DNA from: Lacinutrix venerupis
Lineage (GTDB): Bacteria; Bacteroidota; Bacteroidia; Flavobacteriales; Flavobacteriaceae
Length of the DNA stretch: 64,000 bases
NCBI RefSeq assembly: GCF_003663945.1
Contig: NZ_RCCH01000002.1
Location: 312,612-376,611, forward strand
Direction of reading: 5' to 3'
A model generated the notes under the pieces. It ran no database searches and was not told where the DNA came from. It was given only the letters and a program-made list of their open reading frames with translations. The position numbers were made by a program, and so were the translations under genes. Within the stretch, counting starts at the first letter, position 1; every line of letters begins with the position of its first letter. Below, piece by piece: positions 1-7,877 of this stretch.

Positions 1-259
1 TTTAGGATGGAGACCACACAGTGAACACGTTGGGCAAACAGGTAAACCTGTAGCTTCAAATTTATATATAGCAATAGGTATTTCTGGAGCAATACAACAC
101 TTAGCAGGAATCAATGCTTCTAAAGTAAAAGTTGTTGTAAACACAGACCCAGAAGCACCATTCTTTAAAGCTGCAGATTATGGAGTTGTAGGTGATGCTT
201 TTGAGGTTATTCCTGCTCTTATAGAAAAATTAAAAGCTTTTAAAGCGGCAAACGCATAA
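1..259 (+). CDS. etfA: Electron transfer flavoprotein subunit alpha, C-terminal end (partial)
   Basis: The window opens inside this gene; 85 complete codons remain before TAA at 257-259 (reading frame begins at base 2). The remaining residues carry the FAD-binding signature of ETF alpha: a GQTGK loop, then [11 protein letters not shown] and a [11 protein letters not shown] stretch. EtfA pairs with EtfB and passes electrons from acyl-CoA and other dehydrogenases to the quinone pool. etfB would be expected just upstream, outside the window. A strong hairpin terminator follows at 281, so the transcript probably ends here. Family assignment is secure from the motifs. Confidence 0.95.
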   Translation, partial: LGWRPHSEHVGQTGKPVASNLYIAIGISGAIQHLAGINASKVKVVVNTDPEAPFFKAADYGVVGDAFEVIPALIEKLKAFKAANA

Positions 260-280
260 TTTTTTTTAAATTGTGCTCGT

Positions 281-338
281 AAAAAAGCGGTTAATGCTAA
301 TTGGTACTACTCCATTTTACATTTAACCGCTTTTTTTT
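281..338 (+). terminator. Rho-independent terminator after etfA
   Basis: A 14-bp perfect stem (281-294 with 323-336, core AGCGGTTAA/TTAACCGCT) is followed by a T run. The loop is long (28 nt). It ends only 14 nt before the next start codon, so the following gene must use a promoter inside the hairpin or depend on read-through. Confidence 0.8.
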
Positions 339-351
339 CATTTATATATTT

Positions 352-966
352 ATGAGTTTAGTAAGACTAAAAATAAAAGGAATATCATACAGCCAAACCC
401 AGAATGGCGCGTATGCTTTAATATTAAACGAGGTAGATGGTGAACGAAAACTACCAATTGTTATAGGTGCATTTGAAGCACAATCTATTGCGATTGCGCT
501 TGAAAAAGAAATAAGACCTCCTCGTCCACTAACGCACGATTTATTTAAAAACTTTGCAGACAGATTTGATGTTGTTGTAAAACAAGTAATTATACATAAA
601 CTGGTTGATGGTGTATTTTACTCAAGTTTAATTTGCGAACGTGATAAAATTGAAGAAATAATAGATGCTAGAACCAGTGATGCTATAGCATTAGCTCTTC
701 GTTTTCAAGCACCTATTTTTACTTATAAAAACATTCTAGATAAAGCAGGAATTTATTTAAAAGTAGACCCTAAAAAAGAGGATGATGAAGATACTGAAGA
801 CAGTGTCTTAATTGAAGATATTATTAATGAGGAATTGGAGTTTTTAGATAACGACGATTACAATTCAAATTCTTTAGAAGAATTACATAACTTACTTGCC
901 GAAGCTGTAGCAAATGAAGATTACGAAACTGCTGCAAAAATTAGAGACGAGATTTCTAAACGATAA
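352..966 (+). CDS. Bifunctional nuclease family protein with C-terminal UVR motif
   Basis: 204 aa from the ATG at 352; upstream in-frame codons lie in the terminator and are not expected to be coding. Residues 1 to about 130 match the bifunctional nuclease (BFN, DUF151) domain, starting MSLVRLKIKGISYS, with the LPIVIGAFEAQSIA and RTSDAIALALRF segments. After an acidic linker (EDDEDTEDS) the last 30 residues form a UvrB/UvrC (UVR) motif, EDYETAAKIRDEI. Plant BFN proteins have RNase and DNase activity; the role in flavobacteria is not settled. Gene order etfA-BFN-nupC-thyA-folA looks conserved among relatives (from memory). Stop codon lies 4 nt before the next ATG, so the pair is probably cotranscribed. 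Confidence 0.88.
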   Translation: MSLVRLKIKGISYSQTQNGAYALILNEVDGERKLPIVIGAFEAQSIAIALEKEIRPPRPLTHDLFKNFADRFDVVVKQVIIHKLVDGVFYSSLICERDKIEEIIDARTSDAIALALRFQAPIFTYKNILDKAGIYLKVDPKKEDDEDTEDSVLIEDIINEELEFLDNDDYNSNSLEELHNLLAEAVANEDYETAAKIRDEISKR

Positions 967-970
967 TTTT

Positions 971-2704
971 ATGATTAAAAATTCACTATTAGCTTTTATA
1001 GCTATTTTTTTGGGTATAACAACTTCTTTTGCTCAAGACTTAGAGAAAAAATGGATCTCTCAATCTATCACAAATAATTTTGATAATATAGAATTTAACA
1101 AAGGAGAGTTTACCTTTAGTAAAGATAACAACCAAAACATTAAAGGAGACTACATGTACCAAAATAATTTATTGGTATGCTATTTTAATGATTCTTTAAG
1201 CTCTATTAAACGTTACAAAATCTCTCAACTTACAGATTCTACATTAGTATTTAAAGACAAAAGCATAACATATAAATATAAGTCTGCTCCTACTGTTTTA
1301 GACAATAATATTAACGAAGCCACTACGCCAAGTCCAAGCAAAGGCACAATTATACCAAGTCAAGGTTTTTCTATAAGTAGCCTTTGGAGAGGAGTTTTAG
1401 GTATGGTTTCTCTTATTTTTGTTGCCTTTTTATTTAGTAGTAACAGAAAAGGCATAAACTGGAAAACTGTTGGATTAGGTCTACTTTTTCAGCTTATAAT
1501 TGCAATTGGAGTATTAAAAGTTGGATTTGTAAAAACTACTTTCGAGTTTATAGGAAAAGGCTTTATAGAAATATTAAGCTATACACAAGCAGGAAGCGAG
1601 TTCCTATTTGGTGGCATGCTAGATGTCAATTCTTTTGGTTTTATTTTCGCTTTCCAAGTGTTGCCAACTATAATATTCTTTTCTGCATTAACATCAGTAC
1701 TATTTTACTTAGGAATAATTCAAAAAGTAGTAAAACTAATGGGTTTATTACTAACCAAAGTGCTTGGAATTTCTGGAGCTGAAAGCTTAAGTGTAGCAGG
1801 AAATATTTTCTTAGGTCAAACCGAAGCACCTCTTTTAATTAAAGCTTATTTAGAAAAGATGAATAAGTCTGAAATTCTACTTGTTATGATTGGAGGAATG
1901 GCAACAGTAGCAGGAGCTGTATTGGCAGCTTACATTGGCTTTTTAGGAGGTGAAGATGAAATCTTACAGCTTTTTTATGCAAAACACTTACTAGCTGCTT
2001 CTGTAATGGCGGCACCTGGAGCAATAGTAATTTCAAAAATATTATTTCCTCAAACCGAAGAGGTTAACACAGATGTAAAAGTTTCTCAAGAAAAAATAGG
2101 TTCTAACTTTCTTGAAGCCATAGCAAACGGAACTACAGAAGGTTTAAGACTTGCTGTAAATGTTGGTGCTATGCTTTTAGTTTTTGTTGCATTTATTGCA
2201 ATGGCAAATGGTATTTTGGGAGGTGTTGCTAGTTTTGATGGCTTTACAATAGCTGCTTTAAATATAGATTGGCATTTTACTTCTTTAAACGAAATTATTG
2301 CTGCAAACACGCCTTACAACAGCTTATCTTTAGAGTTTATATTAGGCTATATTTTTGCACCATTAATGTGGTTACTAGGTGTTGCAAAAGAAGATATGGC
2401 TTTAATGGGACAGCTATTAGGTATAAAATTAGCTGCAAGTGAATTTATAGGATATATACAATTAGCAGAATTAAAAAATGTAGCAAACGCAACACATTTA
2501 ACTTACGAAAAATCTATAATTATGGCAACTTACATGCTTTGTGGATTTGCTAATTTTGCTTCTATTGGTATCCAAATTGGAGGTATTGGTTCTTTAGCTC
2601 CTGGGCAGCGTAAACAATTATCTAAATTTGGTATTAAAGCCTTAATCGGCGGAACAATTGCATCATTAATTTCTGCAACTATTGCAGGCATGATAATAGG
2701 CTAG
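971..2704 (+). CDS. CNT-family nucleoside transporter (NupC type) with periplasmic N-terminal domain
   Basis: 577 aa from ATG 971. Residues 1-22 form a signal peptide (ends TTSFAQ). Residues about 23-130 are a small soluble beta-rich domain. From about residue 136 onward come many hydrophobic segments with concentrative nucleoside transporter motifs: GQTEAPLLIKAYL, GGMATVAGAVLAAYIGF and CGFANFASIGIQIGG. The protein should import nucleosides with Na+ or H+ across the inner membrane. The N-terminal extension is absent from E. coli NupC (about 400 aa). Placement with thyA and folA suits pyrimidine salvage. Transporter call is firm; the function of the N-terminal domain is unknown. Confidence 0.9.
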   Translation: MIKNSLLAFIAIFLGITTSFAQDLEKKWISQSITNNFDNIEFNKGEFTFSKDNNQNIKGDYMYQNNLLVCYFNDSLSSIKRYKISQLTDSTLVFKDKSITYKYKSAPTVLDNNINEATTPSPSKGTIIPSQGFSISSLWRGVLGMVSLIFVAFLFSSNRKGINWKTVGLGLLFQLIIAIGVLKVGFVKTTFEFIGKGFIEILSYTQAGSEFLFGGMLDVNSFGFIFAFQVLPTIIFFSALTSVLFYLGIIQKVVKLMGLLLTKVLGISGAESLSVAGNIFLGQTEAPLLIKAYLEKMNKSEILLVMIGGMATVAGAVLAAYIGFLGGEDEILQLFYAKHLLAASVMAAPGAIVISKILFPQTEEVNTDVKVSQEKIGSNFLEAIANGTTEGLRLAVNVGAMLLVFVAFIAMANGILGGVASFDGFTIAALNIDWHFTSLNEIIAANTPYNSLSLEFILGYIFAPLMWLLGVAKEDMALMGQLLGIKLAASEFIGYIQLAELKNVANATHLTYEKSIIMATYMLCGFANFASIGIQIGGIGSLAPGQRKQLSKFGIKALIGGTIASLISATIAGMIIG

Positions 2705-2719
2705 AAAACGTTATTATAT

Positions 2720-3229
2720 ATGAAAAATATACTTTTTATCTTATTAGCTTTCGCTTCTGTAAATTTAGCAGTTGCTCAAAAAAATATTGAAATTGAGTTT
2801 ACAAAAGACAAAGAAGTTATTGTTAACAATACAAAATTAAGTAAAGAATCTTCTTTTCAAGATATTAAAAAATTATTGGGAGAACCTACAATTTATAAAA
2901 ACTTTCGATCCGGAAAAATTAATTATCATTATGAAAATTCAGGTATTGCTTTCCACACAATTAATAATAAGCTTGTTTTTTTGGGAATAAATTTTAATTG
3001 GGATGGAGACGAATCATTTCCAGAAAAAGAATATAATGGTACATTTAAAATTGATGATTTATCTATAAATAAAGAATCAAAAAAGTCTATAATAGATACT
3101 ATTAAAATTGTAGAATTAAAATGTATAGCTCCTAGTTTATGTGTTTCTAATCCTGAAATTGAAAAAACACCAATAATTATTGGTTTTAACAACAGTTTAA
3201 TTACTCAAATTGGTTTTGAATTTCACTAA
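2720..3229 (+). CDS. Uncharacterised exported protein
   Basis: 169 aa with a clear signal peptide, residues 1-20, ending LAVAQ. The mature part is rich in beta-strand-like alternation (KEVIVNNTKLS, HTINNKLVFLGINFNW) and has a central SFQDIKKLLGEP segment. I do not recognise a named family or catalytic residues. It lies 15 nt after the nucleoside transporter and is followed by a terminator, so it is probably the last gene of that transcript. Periplasmic location is inferred from the signal peptide, with no lipobox cysteine. Confidence 0.7.
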   Translation: MKNILFILLAFASVNLAVAQKNIEIEFTKDKEVIVNNTKLSKESSFQDIKKLLGEPTIYKNFRSGKINYHYENSGIAFHTINNKLVFLGINFNWDGDESFPEKEYNGTFKIDDLSINKESKKSIIDTIKIVELKCIAPSLCVSNPEIEKTPIIIGFNNSLITQIGFEFH

Positions 3230-3257
3230 TTTATAGTTAATAACTTTTAATATATAT

Positions 3258-3293
3258 AAAAGCTTCTCTATTTACAGTTGAAGCTTTTTTTAT
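3258..3293 (+). terminator. Rho-independent terminator
   Basis: Stem AAAAGCTTC (3258-3266) pairs with GAAGCTTTT (3280-3288), then a T-rich tail. It closes the transcript ending with the gene at 2720-3229. Confidence 0.75.
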
Positions 3294-3316
3294 ACTTTTA
3301 AACCATAAAAAATAAT

Positions 3317-3333
3317 GTTTAATTAAATTAAAC
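3317..3333. promoter_or_regulatory. AT-rich perfect palindrome upstream of thyA
   Basis: GTTTAATT-A-AATTAAAC is a perfect 8/1/8 inverted repeat 24 nt before the thyA ATG. It has no T tail, so it is not a terminator. It could be an operator, but AT-rich palindromes also arise by chance in this genome. Confidence 0.3.
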
Positions 3334-3356
3334 TCCTATTCTCAAAGTAAATATAC

Positions 3357-4181
3357 ATGAAACAATATCACGAATTAGTAAAGCACGTTTTAGATAACGG
3401 TAACGAAAAAGGAGATAGAACAGGAACTGGAACAAAAAGTGTTTTTGGTTACCAATTACGTTTCGATTTAAGCGAAGGTTTTCCAATGGTTACCACTAAG
3501 AAACTACATTTAAAATCTATTATTTACGAGTTACTTTGGTTTTTAAAAGGAGATACCAATATTAATTATCTAACCCAAAATGGTGTAAAAATATGGAATT
3601 CTTGGGCAGATAAAAATGGAGATTTAGGTCCTGTATATGGGCACCAATGGAGAAACTGGAATAGCGATGAAGTAGACCAAATTACAGAAGTTATTGAGAC
3701 ACTTAAAAACAACCCAAATAGTAGAAGAATGCTTGTTTCTGCTTGGAATCCTTCTGTTTTACCAGATACTTCAAAATCTTTCGACGAAAATGTAGCCAAT
3801 GGAAAGGCAGCATTACCTCCTTGCCATGCCTTTTTTCAGTTTTATGTAGCAAATGGAAAATTATCTTGCCAATTATACCAACGTAGTGCAGATATTTTTC
3901 TTGGTGTTCCTTTTAACATTGCCTCTTACGCGTTATTTACCATGATGATGGCACAAGTTTGTGGTTACGAAGCTGGAGAATTTATTCATACATTTGGAGA
4001 TGCACATATTTACAACAATCATGTAGAACAATTAGAATTACAATTGTCTAGAGAGTGTAGACCATTACCTAAAATGAAACTTAATCCTGAGATTAAAAAC
4101 ATCTTCGATTTTAAATTCGAAGATTTCACATTAGAAGATTATAATCCGCATCCTCATATAAAAGGAGCAGTTGCAGTATAA
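3357..4181 (+). CDS. thyA: Thymidylate synthase
   Basis: 274 aa, full length for ThyA. It converts dUMP and methylene-tetrahydrofolate to dTMP and dihydrofolate. The N-terminal loop [13 protein letters not shown], the phosphate-binding arginine pair in [12 protein letters not shown], the nucleophile Cys156 in [11 protein letters not shown] and [13 protein letters not shown] are all present. Dihydrofolate reductase is encoded 0.6 kb downstream on the same strand, which fits recycling of the dihydrofolate. A terminator follows immediately, so thyA is probably monocistronic. Confidence 0.98.
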   Translation: MKQYHELVKHVLDNGNEKGDRTGTGTKSVFGYQLRFDLSEGFPMVTTKKLHLKSIIYELLWFLKGDTNINYLTQNGVKIWNSWADKNGDLGPVYGHQWRNWNSDEVDQITEVIETLKNNPNSRRMLVSAWNPSVLPDTSKSFDENVANGKAALPPCHAFFQFYVANGKLSCQLYQRSADIFLGVPFNIASYALFTMMMAQVCGYEAGEFIHTFGDAHIYNNHVEQLELQLSRECRPLPKMKLNPEIKNIFDFKFEDFTLEDYNPHPHIKGAVAV

Positions 4182-4188
4182 AATTTAT

Positions 4189-4224
4189 AAAAAAAGAGCT
4201 TCTATTAGAAGCTCTTTTTTTATT
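4189..4224. terminator. Bidirectional terminator between thyA and the CBM48 gene
   Basis: AAAAAGAGCTTCT (4191-4203) pairs across a 4-nt loop with AGAAGCTCTTTTT, with A and T runs on both sides. It serves both convergent genes. Confidence 0.85.
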
Positions 4225-4231
4225 CCTTTAA

Positions 4232-4529
4232 TTATAAATTTATAACACTATTCTCGTCTGCAGCGTAATCATTCCACGCAAAAGCATCGGCTTGATCTTC
4301 ATTTTTCCACTGTCCATATACCAAGTATCTAAACTCGTAAGATTTATCTTTTTCTAAATTAACAGTACCTTTAAAAGTTCCATTCTTTAGTTTTTTCAAT
4401 GCAGTAGCTTCTGTATTCCATTCGTTAAAATTTCCTACAACCTTAACTTCATTTTGCACCTTCTGCAGGTACAGTAAAGGTTACTTTACATACTGGTTTA
4501 GATTTTAAAAATTGTTTTGTAATAGCCAT
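4232..4529 (-). pseudogene. Isoamylase early-set (glycogen-binding, CBM48/E-set) domain protein, frameshifted
   Basis: On the minus strand an ATG at 4529 opens a frame reading MAITKQFLKSKPVCKVTF and then TVPAEGAK, ending at TGA. The second half, in another frame, reads NEVKVVGNFNEWNTEA and continues to the stop at 4232. Removing one A from the AAAA run at about 4452-4455 joins them as PAEGANEVKVVGNFNEW, giving one domain of about 98 aa, the usual size of these small E-set proteins. The W and GNFN motifs of the glycogen-binding fold are intact. A consensus promoter (4550-4580) and terminator remain. It may be a true lesion, a +1 frameshift site, or a sequencing error; a GTG start at 4459 for the second half alone is less likely. 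Confidence 0.75.
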
Positions 4530-4549
4530 AATATTAATATTTTAAAGTT

Positions 4550-4580
4550 CAAAATTATACAACAATAACATAGTAACAAA
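4550..4580 (-). promoter_or_regulatory. Bacteroidetes-type promoter of the CBM48 gene
   Basis: On the minus strand TTTG (4577-4580), a 19-nt spacer and TAATTTTG (4550-4557) match the Bacteroidetes -33/-7 consensus (TTTG and TAnnTTTG). The -7 box ends 20 nt before the ATG at 4529. Confidence 0.65.
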
Positions 4581-4717
4581 CTCTTTAATATAGATTTAAT
4601 AAAGAATTATTACTTTAGTAAAATTCGATATCATTTATTTAGAATAGCAAAATAAAAACACCTTATTTTTAATAATGCTATAGTTAAAATAAAAACATAA
4701 ATTACTGACTATCAAAC

Positions 4718-4735
4718 TAAAACGATTTCGTTTTA
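4718..4735. promoter_or_regulatory. Perfect palindrome upstream of the 2TM-DHFR gene
   Basis: TAAAACGA-TT-TCGTTTTA is an 8/2/8 inverted repeat 57 nt before the ATG at 4793. There is no T run, so an operator is more plausible than a terminator. Apart from this and the promoter at 4550, the gap 4530-4792 is plain AT-rich sequence. Confidence 0.35.
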
Positions 4736-4792
4736 AATAAAAAATAAAAATTCACAATATTACTTTAACTTTACATTATAAATTAAAATTAC

Positions 4793-5689
4793 ATGTTCGG
4801 AAAAAAGAAATCAAAACCACAAATAGACCAAGAGCAATTAGCTTTAATAGAGAATGCACAACGCCGTATAAAACAAAAAAAAGGTTTATATGCTCACTTT
4901 GTTATTTTTCTAATTGGTGCAGTATTTTTAATTCTTGCCAATACTGTTTTAAATATAGGTAAGGATTTTAAAATCTTTAATTTAGACTGGTTTGTAATTG
5001 CAATTTCTGCATGGTTATTTTTCTTTTTATATCATGCTTTTAACGTATTTATTACAAATAAATTTATGGGTAAAGAATGGGAAAAAGCACAAATAGAAAA
5101 ATTAGTAGCCAAACAACAAGATAAAATTGAAGCACTTAAAAGCACAATTATTCAACCTAAAAAAGTAACAACAAAAAATCCAGATGCAGTAAAACCGCAT
5201 AAAAATTTAACTATGATTGTTGCTGCTGGAGAAAACAACGAAATAGGAAAAAACAACGACCTTATCTGGCATTTACGTGATGACCTTAAAAGATTTAAGG
5301 CACTCACTTCTGGCCACTACATTATAATGGGCCGTAAAACTTTCGAAAGTTTTCCTAAGCCATTACCAAACAGAACTCATGTTGTTATTTCTAGACAAAA
5401 AGACTATCAAGTTCCTGCCGGTGTTTTATTAGTAAATTCTATTGAAGATGCAATAGACGCTTCAAAAAGCGACAATCAACCTTTTATAATTGGTGGAGGC
5501 GAAATTTATAAACAAGCCATGCCTTTTGCTTCAAAAATCGAATTAACACGTGTACATTCTACTTTTGATGCAGATACTTTTTTTCCAGAAATTAACATGA
5601 ATAATTGGAAAGAAACTGCTAATGAAATACACGCTCAAGATGAAAATCATGACTATGCTTTTTCATTTATAACTTTTGAAAGAAAATAG
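4793..5689 (+). CDS. folA: 2TM-domain / dihydrofolate reductase fusion
   Basis: 298 aa. Residues about 17-95 form a 2TM domain: an ENAQRRIKQKKG lead, a membrane segment near 35-55, a second near 66-88, then FNVFITNKFMGKEWEKAQI. A charged linker follows, and residues about 138-298 are a complete dihydrofolate reductase with MIVAAGENNEIGKNNDLIWH, catalytic Asp164 in LRDDLKRFK, IIMGRKTFES and IIGGGEIYK. It reduces dihydrofolate to tetrahydrofolate, here apparently anchored to the inner membrane with DHFR facing the cytoplasm (inference). ThyA nearby produces its substrate. Ordinary DHFRs are about 160 aa and soluble, so the fusion is unusual. The frame is continuous across the junction. Confidence 0.92.
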   Translation: MFGKKKSKPQIDQEQLALIENAQRRIKQKKGLYAHFVIFLIGAVFLILANTVLNIGKDFKIFNLDWFVIAISAWLFFFLYHAFNVFITNKFMGKEWEKAQIEKLVAKQQDKIEALKSTIIQPKKVTTKNPDAVKPHKNLTMIVAAGENNEIGKNNDLIWHLRDDLKRFKALTSGHYIIMGRKTFESFPKPLPNRTHVVISRQKDYQVPAGVLLVNSIEDAIDASKSDNQPFIIGGGEIYKQAMPFASKIELTRVHSTFDADTFFPEINMNNWKETANEIHAQDENHDYAFSFITFERK

Positions 5690-5707
5690 TTTAATAAACA
5701 GGATATA

Positions 5708-6139
5708 ATGGTAAAAAAATATGTATCTAAAGTTTCTTATGGATTATTAACTCTTGTATTTCTAACGTTTTTTACTCCATTAATTCTTATTATAATTAAA
5801 AATGAAATAAATACAGAAATTATATTAACAACTATATTTATAATTATAATTTTTGGATTTATAACTCATATGTTTTTAAAAACCGAATACATAATTGACG
5901 AGAATAACTTAAAAATTAAATGTGGCTTTTTTTCTTATAAACCTATTGATATTTATACTATAAAGGAAATAACAAAGTCTAATAATATTATTTCATCTCC
6001 AGCTGCTTCTTTCGATAGGATTGAAATAAAATATGAGAAATTTGAAGAAATTATAATATCACCAAAAAATAAGATGGAGTTTGCAAAACATTTAACAAGT
6101 ATAAATCCTAAAATTAAAAATAATATTACAGAGCAATAA
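5708..6139 (+). CDS. Small membrane protein with bacterial PH-like domain
   Basis: 143 aa. Two hydrophobic stretches (residues about 10-30 and 38-57) precede a soluble domain that looks like the bacterial PH fold of the SunI/YnzG type: KTEYIIDENNLKIKCGFF, then IDIYTIKEITKS, SPAASFDRIEIKY and a final ISPKNKMEFAKHL. No enzyme motif is present. It begins 18 nt after the 2TM-DHFR gene and may share its transcript. SunI protects Bacillus from the sublancin bacteriocin; that role cannot be assumed here. Confidence 0.7.
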   Translation: MVKKYVSKVSYGLLTLVFLTFFTPLILIIIKNEINTEIILTTIFIIIIFGFITHMFLKTEYIIDENNLKIKCGFFSYKPIDIYTIKEITKSNNIISSPAASFDRIEIKYEKFEEIIISPKNKMEFAKHLTSINPKIKNNITEQ

Positions 6140-6220
6140 TTTATTTAAAATATTAACTATTAGCATTATACTTTAATTACAGTCCAATTAAAAATAACTT
6201 TTAGTTCCATCAATTTTCCC

Positions 6221-6228
6221 TAATTTCG
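6221..6228 (+). promoter_or_regulatory. Putative -7 box, very close to the start codon
   Basis: TAATTTCG (one mismatch to TAnnTTTG) ends 4 nt before the ATG at 6233. If used, transcription would start at or next to the ATG and give a leaderless mRNA. No clear -33 box. Confidence 0.35.
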
Positions 6229-6232
6229 CAAC

Positions 6233-7789
6233 ATGGTAAAAGACATTCAGCTTCGCTTAACTTTAAAAGATGAAGAACGTAGCGATATTTTAGTTTTAAA
6301 AGCGGCTCAATATTTAAATATTCCTAAAAATGATATTACAGGAATAAAAATATTACGTAAATCTATAGACGCAAGAAAACCAAAGATTATTTTAAATTAT
6401 AAATTATCGGTTTACATTAAAGAAGCCTTACCAGAAACATCAAAATATCAATTTAACTATAAAGATGTCTCAAAGGCTAAACCAGTACATATTATTGGTT
6501 TTGGTCCTGCTGGAATGTATGCTGCATTACGCTGTATTGAGTTAGGCTTTAAACCCATTGTTTTAGAACGAGGTAAAAATGTACAAGATCGTAGACGCGA
6601 TTTAAAAGCCATAAATCAAGATCATTTTGTAAACGAAGATTCCAATTATTGCTTTGGAGAAGGCGGTGCAGGAACCTATAGTGATGGCAAATTATACACT
6701 AGAAGTTTAAAACGAGGTGATGTAAGAAAAATATTTGAAAATTTAGTTTTTCATGGTGCTACAGATCAAATTCTGGTAGATGCACATCCACATATTGGCA
6801 CAAACAAACTACCTAAAGTAGTACAAAATATAAGAGAGACTATAATTAATTTTGGTGGAGAAGTTCATTTTGAAACTCGTGTAACAGATTTTAATATTAA
6901 AAACAATAAAATAGAATCTATACTCCTAAAAAATGGGAATGAAATGCCTACAGAACGTGTTATTTTAGCAACAGGACATTCGGCCAGAGATATTTTCTAC
7001 TTATTAAATAATAAAAAAGTTGCTTTGCAAGCTAAATCTTTTGCTATGGGAGTTCGTGTAGAGCATCCACAGCATATAATCGACTCTATTCAATACCATT
7101 GTTCTGGCGAGCGCCATGAGTTGTTACCAGCAGCCTCTTACAGTTTAGTACAACAAGTTAAAGATCGTGGTGTGTACTCTTTTTGTATGTGTCCAGGCGG
7201 CTTTATTGTTCCTGCTGCTACTGCCAATGGAGAAGTAGTTGTAAATGGTATGTCGCCATCAAGACGTAATAATCAATTTGCAAATTCCGGTATTGTGGTA
7301 GAAATTAATGTAGATAAGGACATTCCAAAATACGAAAAATTTGGAGCGTTAAAAGGCTTAGAATATCAAAAAAACTTAGAACGTATTGCTTTTACTTCTG
7401 GTGGAAGAACGCAAGTTGCACCAGCACAACGATTAACCGATTTTGTTGAAGGTAATTTATCAAACTCATTAAACAATACATCTTATCAACCAGGTTTACA
7501 TAGTGCACCTTTACACTCTTTATTACCAAAAATAATTGGAGGTAGACTACGAAAAGGTTTTGAAGCTTTTGGCAGAAAAATGAAAGGTTACTACACCGAG
7601 GAAGCTAATATTATTGGAGTAGAATCTAGAACCTCATCACCAGTAAATATTCCAAGAAATGAAACTTTAGAACATCCAGAAATTTCCAATTTATTTCCAT
7701 GTGGAGAAGGTGGCGGTTATGCTGGAGGCATTATTAGTGCAGCAATGGATGGCGAACGTTGCGCTGAAGCGGCTGTGGTAGGCTTATAA
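6233..7789 (+). CDS. FAD-dependent dehydrogenase (COG2509 type)
   Basis: 518 aa. After an N-terminal domain of about 85 residues, a Rossmann FAD-binding motif GFGPAGMYAALRC appears near residues 88-100, followed by the LERGKNVQDRRRD segment. Further family features are CFGEGGAGTYSDGKLYT, ATGHSARDIFYLL, and the C-terminal PCGEGGGYAGGIISAAMDG that closes the FAD site. Members of this group are uncharacterised flavoproteins; neither substrate nor partner can be read from the sequence. It stands alone between the PH-like gene and fabD. Confidence 0.85.
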   Translation: MVKDIQLRLTLKDEERSDILVLKAAQYLNIPKNDITGIKILRKSIDARKPKIILNYKLSVYIKEALPETSKYQFNYKDVSKAKPVHIIGFGPAGMYAALRCIELGFKPIVLERGKNVQDRRRDLKAINQDHFVNEDSNYCFGEGGAGTYSDGKLYTRSLKRGDVRKIFENLVFHGATDQILVDAHPHIGTNKLPKVVQNIRETIINFGGEVHFETRVTDFNIKNNKIESILLKNGNEMPTERVILATGHSARDIFYLLNNKKVALQAKSFAMGVRVEHPQHIIDSIQYHCSGERHELLPAASYSLVQQVKDRGVYSFCMCPGGFIVPAATANGEVVVNGMSPSRRNNQFANSGIVVEINVDKDIPKYEKFGALKGLEYQKNLERIAFTSGGRTQVAPAQRLTDFVEGNLSNSLNNTSYQPGLHSAPLHSLLPKIIGGRLRKGFEAFGRKMKGYYTEEANIIGVESRTSSPVNIPRNETLEHPEISNLFPCGEGGGYAGGIISAAMDGERCAEAAVVGL

Positions 7790-7851
7790 ATATTTAACCC
7801 TAATCTCTTTATTGAAAATAATAACTACAAATTTTTTAAAGATTTTATTCC

Positions 7852-7859
7852 TATTTTTG
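7852..7859 (+). promoter_or_regulatory. Putative -7 box of the fabD-lspA transcript
   Basis: TATTTTTG matches TAnnTTTG and lies 18 nt before the fabD ATG at 7878. It supports that ATG over in-frame alternatives upstream. No TTTG was seen at the expected -33 distance. Confidence 0.45.
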
Positions 7860-7877
7860 CATTACAAAATTAAACTA

